A stretch of 30,138 bases of DNA from an uncultured Clostridia bacterium (GTDB lineage Bacteria > Bacillota > Clostridia > UBA1381), in the NCBI GenBank assembly GCA_934462945.1, contig CAKSJF010000026.1:1-30138 (forward strand), in the 5' to 3' direction. Shown here piece after piece: positions 1 through 5,650 of this stretch; the first letter of the stretch is position 1, and each line of letters begins with the position of its first letter. The position numbers were made by a program, and so were the translations under genes. Below the pieces are notes generated by a model. It saw only the letters and a program-made list of their open reading frames with translations, searched no databases and was not told the DNA's origin.

Positions 1-58
1 GTAGAGCGTCACCTTGCCAAGGTGAACGTCGCGAGTTCGAATCTCGTCTTCCGCTCCA
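1..58 (+). tRNA. tRNA-Gly (GCC), 5' end cut off by window
   Basis: The sequence contains the D-arm remainder, an anticodon arm with stem TCACC/GGTGA and loop TTGCCAA (anticodon GCC at 16-18), a T arm with GTTCGAATC, and an acceptor 3' strand ending in a genome-encoded CCA at 56-58. The 5' acceptor strand and part of the D arm lie before base 1. It is the first of two tandem tRNA genes. Confidence 0.93.
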
Positions 59-63
59 TTTAC

Positions 64-98
64 AAAAGACGCATTTTTAAATAAATCTGCGTCTTTTT
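64..98 (+). terminator. Hairpin with T-run between two tRNA genes
   Basis: A perfect 10-bp inverted repeat (AAAAGACGCA at 64-73, TGCGTCTTTT at 88-97) encloses a 14-nt A/T loop and ends in five Ts. This is an intrinsic-terminator shape. However, the following tRNA-Cys begins only six bases later, and no room remains for a separate promoter, so it may be a partial terminator or a processing hairpin in a two-tRNA transcript. Confidence 0.6.
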
Positions 99-104
99 AC
101 ATAA

Positions 105-179
105 GGCACCATAGCCAAGAGGTAAGGCAGAGGTCTGCAACACCTTTATGCCCCAGTTCAAATCTGGGTGGTGCCTCCA
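105..179 (+). tRNA. tRNA-Cys (GCA)
   Basis: A complete cloverleaf can be drawn: acceptor GGCACC.../...GGTGCC with discriminator T and encoded CCA at 177-179, anticodon stem GAGGT/ACCTT with loop CTGCAAC and anticodon GCA at 137-139, and a T arm with GTTCAAATC. Length is 75 nt. It lies 46 nt downstream of tRNA-Gly and is followed directly by an intrinsic terminator. Confidence 0.95.
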
Positions 180-184
180 CACGT

Positions 185-213
185 CGGAGCAAAGTTCGCT
201 TTGCTCCGTTTTT
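185..213 (+). terminator. Intrinsic terminator of the tRNA operon
   Basis: A 10-bp perfect stem (CGGAGCAAAG at 185-194, CTTTGCTCCG at 199-208) has a TTCG tetraloop and is followed by five Ts. It starts six bases after the tRNA-Cys CCA end. Confidence 0.93.
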
Positions 214-214
214 C

Positions 215-530
215 TGTGCAGAAAAACATCCGCCCGCTTCCTTGCTCCTCCTTTATCGCAAAAGGTCACATTCGCGTCGGCTATTCGGTTGCAAGCGCCC
301 TCATAACGCCTTTGGCTCATTACCAACCTTTTGCGAGTGCGCCTCCGGCGTATATATCTAAAAGGTTCAGTACTTCAAAAAAATTGACAAGATTCGAGAG
401 AAGCTTGTCGATTTTTACTTATTACTTATTCACTCTTCACTAAAATTTGTCGATTTTTTGGAAAGTAAAAAGTAAAAGTGAAGAAGTGAGGTGCAAACTC
501 GCCGCGGCGAGTTTGTATTAATAAAGATGA
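215..530. repeat. Non-coding inverted-repeat-rich region
   Basis: No credible gene is seen between the tRNA terminator and the TetR promoter. The stretch holds several repeat structures. TCGCAAAAGGT (256-266) is the exact inverse of ACCTTTTGCGA (326-336). A hairpin at 386-409 has arms GACAAG.TTC / GAA.CTTGTC and a GAGA loop. TTGTCGATTTTT occurs directly repeated at 405-416 and 447-458. Imperfect inverted CTTATTCACT/AGTGAAGAAG-type tracts flank 440-460. A perfect 22-bp palindrome is centred at 504/505 (494-515, core GCCGCGGC). Such mosaics suggest intergenic REP/MITE-like debris. The rest, 531-670, is A/T-rich with nothing recognisable. Confidence 0.5.
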
Positions 531-673
531 GAAGTTAGCAATGGTTTTTTCATTTTCAAATAACGAAATTGTTTACCTAATTGGTTTTGCTTTTTTCTAT
601 TCCATCCTTTGATATTTCCTGAAAGCTTATCTCAATTTTATTTTGGTTATTTTCAAAAAATCGCAAAAAACAA

Positions 674-702
674 TTGACAGACGACCGATCGGTAGGTATA
701 AT
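674..702 (+). promoter_or_regulatory. Promoter and operator of the first TetR gene
   Basis: Perfect consensus hexamers TTGACA (674-679) and TATAAT (697-702) are separated by 17 bp. The spacer contains the perfect palindrome ACCGATCGGT (684-693), the type of short GC-rich dyad TetR proteins often bind. A repressor bound there would block RNA polymerase, so negative autoregulation is the natural inference. Confidence 0.85.
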
Positions 703-738
703 ATAAGTATCACTTAAAATTGGGAGAGATTATGAGCG

Positions 739-1362
739 ATGGATCATAGAAGTACAAAGCAAAAAATTTTAGATGCAGCGCTGGATTTATTTTCAACACA
801 AGGATTTGAGGAGACCTCTGTTTCACAGATTGCCGAGGAGGTTGGCATTCGCAAGGCTTCCCTGTACAGCCATTATGCAAGCAAGCAGGAAATTTTGGAG
901 AGCTTGATGCAGGAGGTTATGAGTCAGTATGAGTATCATTCGATTTTTTCAGAAACCAATCGGGAGGATGTCCCTTTTTTTCAGAACGGAGAGGAGTTCA
1001 ATATTGATTTGATTACCCAGATGATCATTGGGCAGATTCGGTATATTCTGCATGAACCTCCGGTTGTGAAAGCAAGAAAGATGCTGACGATTGAGCAATT
1101 CCGGAATCCGGTTTTAGCAAAGTTACAGACAAAACAGAATTATACCAATGTCATGAATTTTTTTGTTGATATCATGAAGCTTTTCATACAACAGAAAAAA
1201 CTTGCAGATCATGATCCGGAAATTATGGCGGCACAGCTATGTCTCCCGGTTTCCGTCTGGCTGAATCTTTGCGACCGTGAGCCGGAACGCGAGGAGGAAG
1301 TCATTGATCTGATTGAGCGGCATGTCCGGCAGTTTTTCAGGCTATATCAAGAAAAAATGTAA
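739..1362 (+). CDS. TetR/AcrR-family transcriptional regulator
   Basis: A 207-residue helix-turn-helix repressor. The N-terminal 50 residues are a typical TetR DNA-binding domain (I-L-D-A-A-L-D-L-F, then G-F-E-E-T-S-V-S-Q-I-A near residues 22-32, then A-S-L-Y-S-H-Y-A-S-K). The C-terminal ligand/dimer domain is divergent, so the inducer cannot be named. ATG 739 is preceded by GGGAGAG about ten bases upstream; an ATG at 732 is in another frame and soon stops. The promoter carries a dyad operator between -35 and -10, which suggests autorepression. There is no co-directional neighbour: the gene ends in a shared terminator facing the minus-strand GH99-like gene. Its regulon may therefore lie elsewhere, or be itself only. 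Family assignment is firm; ligand and targets are unknown. Confidence 0.92.
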   Translation: MDHRSTKQKILDAALDLFSTQGFEETSVSQIAEEVGIRKASLYSHYASKQEILESLMQEVMSQYEYHSIFSETNREDVPFFQNGEEFNIDLITQMIIGQIRYILHEPPVVKARKMLTIEQFRNPVLAKLQTKQNYTNVMNFFVDIMKLFIQQKKLADHDPEIMAAQLCLPVSVWLNLCDREPEREEEVIDLIERHVRQFFRLYQEKM

Positions 1363-1386
1363 GATGGTAAGAATTTATGGAGATAA

Positions 1387-1423
1387 AAAGAACAAGAACT
1401 CTGTTGTTGGGTTCTTGTTCTTT
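1387..1423. terminator. Bidirectional intrinsic terminator
   Basis: A 13-bp perfect inverted repeat (AAAGAACAAGAAC at 1387-1399, GTTCTTGTTCTTT at 1411-1423) with an 11-nt loop lies between the converging TetR (+) and GH99-like (-) genes. T-rich tracts occur on both strands, so it can serve both. Confidence 0.9.
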
Positions 1424-1427
1424 GTCT

Positions 1428-2537
1428 TTAACCAAAAACGCGTTTGATTGCTTCCAAATAGCCATAGCCGTACAGATCGTCCGGTTGGAGATAGCTGGTT
1501 TCTGTCCATTCGTTCCAGCTATTGACGGTAATGAGGTTGACGTTATGCGTATCGGCATAGTCCTTTGCCATCCGGAGCGCTTTTTCAAATTCCTCCGGCG
1601 GATTTTGTTTCGTTACATTCTGCATTGTTGCAGCGCCATAGCGCGGTGTGTTGTCCCAGCCAACCGAAACATGCGGAAAGAACGGTGCGCGGCATTCCCG
1701 GTCAATGGAATCCCATTCTGCCTTGACATCCGGAAGAATTTCGCAGTAGTCCCGGTTCATGTTGCAAAAATGCGTAAACTGATAGTGGGTAACCGAGGAA
1801 AACGGAAAATAGGATGTGATTTCCGCGGCGGTTAGTGTGTGGACAACATTGTCAAAGCCGGAAAGGTTTGCGGAAATACTTCCGAATTTGATATACTGAT
1901 AGTGCATACCGGAAAAACCGCATTTTTTTGCTTCCTCATCCAGCCACAAAAGTGCGTCTCTTGCCGCCTCCGCGCCGCCCAGACCGTCGATCAGGTTTTG
2001 CAGCTCATAAATACTCAAAACAGGCTTATTGTCAATTTTGTAGTATTCCAGGAGCGGAAAATATAACTCTAGCCAACGCTTTCCGATTACTTCAAACTGC
2101 TCTCTGGTGACAGCGCCCTTCCAAATATGGGTGTCGCCGTCAATAGCTGCAATTCTGCAATCCCATCCATAGGTCACGTCGTGGTTTGCCCACATTAAGT
2201 AGAATTTCATCCGGGAGCGGTTTTTTGCCTTTAAAAATCCGTCATTTAAACACTGCTCTAAAAACGGGCGGTTGTCAAACCAATACCAGTCGTAGATAAA
2301 CACATTCACCCCATGGTCTGCCGCTGCGTCAATTTCCATCTCCATCACTCTCGGATCAGCCTCATTTACATAACCCCAAAGCGGCTTTCGCGGCCATAAA
2401 TGCCCCGGAAACTGTGGTTTTGCTGCTTTTACGGTTTCCCATTCTCCATAGCCATCCGGCCAGAAAATCCGCGTCCGCGGTTCGTTTCCGGTATATGCCG
2501 GCCAGATGTATGCCGCAATATCATATTTTTTCTTCAT
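1428..2537 (-). CDS. GH99/WbsX-like glycan-acting protein
   Basis: A 369-residue protein resembling the glycoside hydrolase family 99-like / WbsX (glycosyltransferase WbsX) proteins. These are (beta/alpha)8-type domains found in polysaccharide loci. Supporting motifs are the N-terminal Y-I-W-P-A-Y, the strand motif VFIYDWYWF (around residue 80), F-Y-L-M-W-A-N-H, and the C-terminal block VNSWNEWTETSYLQPD (from about residue 338) followed by Y-G-Y-G-Y-L-E-A, the family hallmark. There is no signal peptide, so the protein is likely cytoplasmic. ATG 2537 is chosen because AGGAG (2546-2550) lies eight bases upstream; the GTG at 2546 overlaps that site. It follows the sugar isomerase gene by 86 bp on the same strand, so a joint role in processing or using an uncommon sugar or glycan is plausible. 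Substrate and direction of catalysis are not determinable here. Confidence 0.8.
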   Translation of the reverse strand: MKKKYDIAAYIWPAYTGNEPRTRIFWPDGYGEWETVKAAKPQFPGHLWPRKPLWGYVNEADPRVMEMEIDAAADHGVNVFIYDWYWFDNRPFLEQCLNDGFLKAKNRSRMKFYLMWANHDVTYGWDCRIAAIDGDTHIWKGAVTREQFEVIGKRWLELYFPLLEYYKIDNKPVLSIYELQNLIDGLGGAEAARDALLWLDEEAKKCGFSGMHYQYIKFGSISANLSGFDNVVHTLTAAEITSYFPFSSVTHYQFTHFCNMNRDYCEILPDVKAEWDSIDRECRAPFFPHVSVGWDNTPRYGAATMQNVTKQNPPEEFEKALRMAKDYADTHNVNLITVNSWNEWTETSYLQPDDLYGYGYLEAIKRVFG

Positions 2538-2623
2538 GTGCTTCACTCCTTTTTTCTTAGCATAGCATATCCGAAAGAGAGAAACATCCGAAAAAATACA
2601 TTTTTTATTGCAGATCTGACCAA

Positions 2624-3466
2624 TTATTTTGCAATCAGATTTCTTCCGATTTTTTCTGCAAAGCTTAAAGCAGGCGCTAACAGTTCGTTATCGAGTTTTC
2701 CTAAAAAGCCGAAAATTTCAAAAGTCAGATCTCCACTGTAGCCGATTGCTTTTAAGGCGCTCATAATTTTTTGGTAGTCCATAGAGCCGAACAGCGGAAC
2801 AATATGCTGATCGGATTTCAGATTATTGTCATGAACATGCAGAGATTTCAAAAGACGGCTGTCCATGGCGGCAATCACGTCCTCCGGAGCGCGTCCGGTG
2901 ATGGCGGAATGTCCGAGATCGACACAGATATTAAAGCAGTCTGCCCCCAGTGATTTCACAAATGCAATATGATCCTTTGGGTCGGACAGAATCCCGGAGA
3001 GTGTGCCGTCATGAAATGTGAACAGGTTTTCCACCGATACCTCAATACCGAATTTCTCACAGTAAGGGATCAGGCTTTGGTAGTATTTTCGGTTATATTC
3101 ATAAAAATCTACCTCCTCCGGAAGTTCGCAGACGGCATGCACAATCACCGTTTCCGCACCTAAGATCGATGCAACTTCCAGGGAACGGATCAGTTCCTGG
3201 TAAACAGGGTCGGATAGTTCCATTGCATTTTTATAACGAAACACAAACGGTGCGTGTGCCTGGTTGCAGGTGATACCAAGCCCGTCGGCATAACGGCGCA
3301 GATCCTCTGCACGCTCCCGGTAGTCCTCTCCTAACATGTAGTTTTGCTCGGTTGTCCCATACATAGAATAGTCAAAGTGATCGTATCCGGCATCCCGGAT
3401 CATTTTGATTGCTGTTTTGTCATCAAAGCGGTTTTGCATCACATAGGTTTCTGTTGATAGTTTCAT
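2624..3466 (-). CDS. Sugar phosphate isomerase/epimerase (xylose isomerase-like TIM barrel)
   Basis: A 280-residue protein of the AP_endonuc_2/xylose isomerase-like TIM-barrel family. The metal-binding pattern is visible: E146 in SVENLF, D183 and H186 in CVDLGHSA, H212 in HVHDN, and E250 in TFEIFG. Members isomerise or epimerise sugars, inositols or hydroxypyruvate; the exact substrate cannot be assigned. ATG 3466 is preferred because GGAG at 3475-3478 is eight bases upstream; an ATG at 3472 lies too close to that site. The promoter is TTGACA-17-TACAAT on the minus strand (3517 to 3489), divergent from the serine-hydrolase promoter. It is the first gene of a probable two-gene operon with the GH99-like gene. 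Confidence 0.88.
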   Translation of the reverse strand: MKLSTETYVMQNRFDDKTAIKMIRDAGYDHFDYSMYGTTEQNYMLGEDYRERAEDLRRYADGLGITCNQAHAPFVFRYKNAMELSDPVYQELIRSLEVASILGAETVIVHAVCELPEEVDFYEYNRKYYQSLIPYCEKFGIEVSVENLFTFHDGTLSGILSDPKDHIAFVKSLGADCFNICVDLGHSAITGRAPEDVIAAMDSRLLKSLHVHDNNLKSDQHIVPLFGSMDYQKIMSALKAIGYSGDLTFEIFGFLGKLDNELLAPALSFAEKIGRNLIAK

Positions 3467-3478
3467 TATCATCACTCC

Positions 3479-3566
3479 TTTTTAGAACATTGTATCATTT
3501 TGGTGTCGTTTTGTCAATAAGTTGTTCTAAAAAATACTTGAAAAAAATTTTACAATATGATACAAT
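3479..3566. promoter_or_regulatory. Divergent promoters with paired inverted repeats
   Basis: Minus promoter: TTGACA (3517-3512), 17 bp, TACAAT (3494-3489). Plus promoter: TTGAAA (3538-3543), 17 bp, TACAAT (3561-3566). ATTGTATCAT (3489-3498) is the exact inverse of ATGATACAAT (3557-3566), so the 10-bp arms cover both -10 elements. A second pair, TTTTTAGAACA (3479-3489) and TGTTCTAAAAA (3523-3533), is nested with it. The symmetry suggests one regulator, or DNA looping, controlling both genes. Confidence 0.75.
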
Positions 3567-3586
3567 AAGAAAAACAAAAGAAAGGG

Positions 3587-4771
3587 ATGGTTTCTATCAA
3601 AGACTTTACGGATTTGAAGAATTTTATGGATCGGCTGACCTCCTGGATTATTCCGGGAAACAGCATGACGGTCTATTACAAAAATGAAAGGGTGTTTTCT
3701 TACAGTTCCGGGTTTTCAGATGTGGAAAACAAGCAGCGGATGCAGGGAGATGAGCTGTTAAACATTTATTCCTGCTCCAAGGTTGCCACGGTGACGGCGG
3801 CTTTGCAGCTGTATGAAAAGGGATTTTTCCTGTTAGATTCTCCGATTTCGGAGTTTATTCCGGAGTTTTCGGAAATGACGGTTCGGGATGAGAGCGGAGC
3901 AATCCGAAAAGCGAGAAATCCGGTCACCATGCGTCATTTATTTACTATGACGGCTGGATTAAGCTATGACTTATACAGTCCGGAAATCCAAAAAGTGCGG
4001 ACGCTTACAAACGGCAGAATGCCGACTGTGGAGGTTGCAAAGGGAATTGCAAAAGAACCGCTTTTATTTGAACCGGGTGAAAAATGGAATTACAGTCTTT
4101 GCCATGATGTACTTGCTGCGGTGGTAGAGGTGATATCGGGAGAGCGTTTTTCGGATTATGTGAAAAAGCACATTTTTGAACCGATTGGTGTGCAGGATAT
4201 TTATTATCACCGGAACGACGAAATCCGGAGCAGAATGGCAGAACAATACCAGTTTGTGAATGAGGATGATCGCAGCTTTGTGGAGCAGCAAATTCAGTCT
4301 TCCGGTACAAAGGGACATTTGATACATATTCATAAAGAGGCAGAATATGTTTTAGGTCCGGAATATGACAGCGGCGGCGCTGGCATTGTGGTGTCTGTAC
4401 CGGACTATGCGATTTTTGCAAGCGCACTTGCAAACGGTGGAATCGCACCGAACGGAGAGAGGATTCTATCTCCCGGCACGATTGAGCTTTTGCGGACAAA
4501 TCAGCTGAATGAGAACCAGAAAAAGCAGTTTGACTGGTCTCAGCTGACAGGCTATGGCTATGGTCTGGGTGTGCGAACCTTGCAGGATCGTGCCTTGAGC
4601 GGCTTTAACGGAGTATCCGGCGAATTTGGCTGGGGCGGCGCTGCTGGTGCAACCCTTTTAGCCGATCCGGACACCGGACTTGCCTATTTCTATTCTCACC
4701 ATATGTTAAATCCTCAGGAGGATTATTACCAGCCGAGACTGAGGAATGTAGTATACTCTTGTATGAATTGA
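3587..4771 (+). CDS. Serine beta-lactamase-like hydrolase (class C / esterase family)
   Basis: A 394-residue protein of the beta-lactamase family PF00144, which covers class C beta-lactamases, D-amino-acid peptidases and esterases. The SxxK nucleophile/base is S62-C-S-K65. The second-motif tyrosine is Y173 in NYSLCHDVL. A W-G-G motif lies near the C-terminus (FGWGGAAG), where class C enzymes have KTG. No signal peptide is seen, so a cytoplasmic esterase or peptidase is more likely than drug resistance. The start at 3587 abuts a purine-rich AAAGAAAGGG with almost no spacing; no better start is visible, so the first residues are uncertain. It is transcribed from its own promoter, divergent from the sugar isomerase, and ends at a strong terminator. 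The shared operator region suggests a metabolic link with the isomerase/GH99-like pair. Confidence 0.87.
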   Translation: MVSIKDFTDLKNFMDRLTSWIIPGNSMTVYYKNERVFSYSSGFSDVENKQRMQGDELLNIYSCSKVATVTAALQLYEKGFFLLDSPISEFIPEFSEMTVRDESGAIRKARNPVTMRHLFTMTAGLSYDLYSPEIQKVRTLTNGRMPTVEVAKGIAKEPLLFEPGEKWNYSLCHDVLAAVVEVISGERFSDYVKKHIFEPIGVQDIYYHRNDEIRSRMAEQYQFVNEDDRSFVEQQIQSSGTKGHLIHIHKEAEYVLGPEYDSGGAGIVVSVPDYAIFASALANGGIAPNGERILSPGTIELLRTNQLNENQKKQFDWSQLTGYGYGLGVRTLQDRALSGFNGVSGEFGWGGAAGATLLADPDTGLAYFYSHHMLNPQEDYYQPRLRNVVYSCMN

Positions 4772-4772
4772 A

Positions 4773-4806
4773 AACCCCCCTGCAGAGAAAATGCAGGGGT
4801 TTTTTT
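4773..4806 (+). terminator. Intrinsic terminator after the serine hydrolase
   Basis: Stem CCCCTGCA (4777-4784) / TGCAGGGG (4792-4799) is flanked by an A-run and followed by seven Ts. It starts directly after the stop codon of the hydrolase gene. Confidence 0.92.
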
Positions 4807-4809
4807 GCG

Positions 4810-4829
4810 GGACGATGTGGACACCGTCC
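4810..4829. repeat. Short intergenic GC-rich hairpin
   Basis: GGACG (4810-4814) and CGTCC (4825-4829) flank GTG/CAC, giving a compact imperfect hairpin between a terminator and the next promoter. It looks like a fragment of the GC-rich palindromic intergenic repeats common in Clostridia. No function is assigned. Confidence 0.3.
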
Positions 4830-4871
4830 TCTACGGAGCAATATGCTTTTTTATAATTTGTCAGAAAGTTA

Positions 4872-4915
4872 TTGACTTTTGAATGAATGAGTGATATAAT
4901 ATGGTTTGTAAACCA
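4872..4915 (+). promoter_or_regulatory. Promoter and operator of the TetR-adhesin operon
   Basis: TTGACT (4872-4877), a 17-bp spacer and TATAAT (4895-4900) form a strong promoter. The dyad TGGTTTGTAAACCA (4902-4915, two central bases unpaired) sits at the expected transcription start. Such a site suits steric autorepression by the TetR protein encoded just downstream. Confidence 0.8.
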
Positions 4916-4939
4916 AAGCAAAATTATAGGGAGGTTGTT

Positions 4940-5626
4940 ATGCCAAGAAAGTATAATAAACAGGAGTCAAAAGAAAGGATTTTATCTGCGTGCGTCAAGC
5001 TGTTTCTTGAAAAAGGCTATCACCGGACAACGCTTGCAGAAATCCTGAGTCAATCGCACACAACCAGTTCCACCTTTCAAAATATTTTCCGTTCCAAAGA
5101 CGGCGTTTTGCTGGATTTGACGGAATTTATGTTTGAAAATCAATTTTCAGCCGCGAGGGGGATTGGTGAAAGGGGACTGCCGCTGATTTACGTTTATGCG
5201 GTGGAAACGGCAATCCAGCTGACGCTTACCGAGCTGAATGAAAATTTAAGAGATATTTATGTGGAGGCATATTCCAATGAGCGTGTGATGGAATACATAT
5301 TTGAAAAAACCTCAACACAGCTGTATCAAATCTTTTCTGCGCATAATCCGGAGCTTTCGGAAAGTGACTTTTACGAGCTGGAAATCGGCACAGCAGGCAT
5401 CATGCGAAATTACATGGCAAAACGCTGCGATAAGTATTTTACACTGGAAAAAAAGCTGGAACGGTTTCTGGATATGAGTATGGGCGCATATCATGTTTCA
5501 AAGGAGGAGAGAAAAGAAGCGATTGAATTTGTCCTGGGGATTGATATTAAGAATGTTGTCAAACAGATTATGGAAAAGCTTTTTAATTCCCTGGCAATGC
5601 GGTTTGATTTTGAATGGGAGAAATAG
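4940..5626 (+). CDS. TetR/AcrR-family regulator, co-transcribed with a secreted protein gene
   Basis: A 228-residue TetR-type repressor. Residues 10-60 carry the HTH domain (R-I-L-S-A-C-V-K-L-F-L-E-K-G-Y, T-T-L-A-E-I-L, then an F-R-S-K-D end). The C-terminal half has no recognisable ligand domain. ATG 4940 is chosen because GGGAGG at 4929-4934 is five bases upstream; an in-frame ATG at 4901 lies inside the promoter/operator and is rejected. The stop codon is 24 bp before the start of the large secreted protein gene, with no promoter or terminator between, so the two are probably one transcript. A repressor in the same operon as a cell-surface or secreted factor implies self-limiting, inducible expression. 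The effector is unknown. Confidence 0.9.
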   Translation: MPRKYNKQESKERILSACVKLFLEKGYHRTTLAEILSQSHTTSSTFQNIFRSKDGVLLDLTEFMFENQFSAARGIGERGLPLIYVYAVETAIQLTLTELNENLRDIYVEAYSNERVMEYIFEKTSTQLYQIFSAHNPELSESDFYELEIGTAGIMRNYMAKRCDKYFTLEKKLERFLDMSMGAYHVSKEERKEAIEFVLGIDIKNVVKQIMEKLFNSLAMRFDFEWEK

Positions 5627-5650
5627 AATCTGTGAAATGGGAGAAAAATT

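Noticed and set aside
168..443. Open frame of 91 codons downstream of tRNA-Cys
   Set aside because: It begins inside the tRNA-Cys gene and runs through the terminator and repeat region, has no ribosome binding site, and encodes no recognisable protein pattern.
1377..1835. 152-codon plus-strand frame opposite the GH99-like gene
   Set aside because: It starts in the bidirectional terminator and lies antisense to a gene with clear family motifs.
3587..4771. True beta-lactamase resistance gene
   Set aside because: The SxxK and Tyr motifs fit the family, but there is no signal peptide and no KTG triad; an intracellular esterase or peptidase is more likely.
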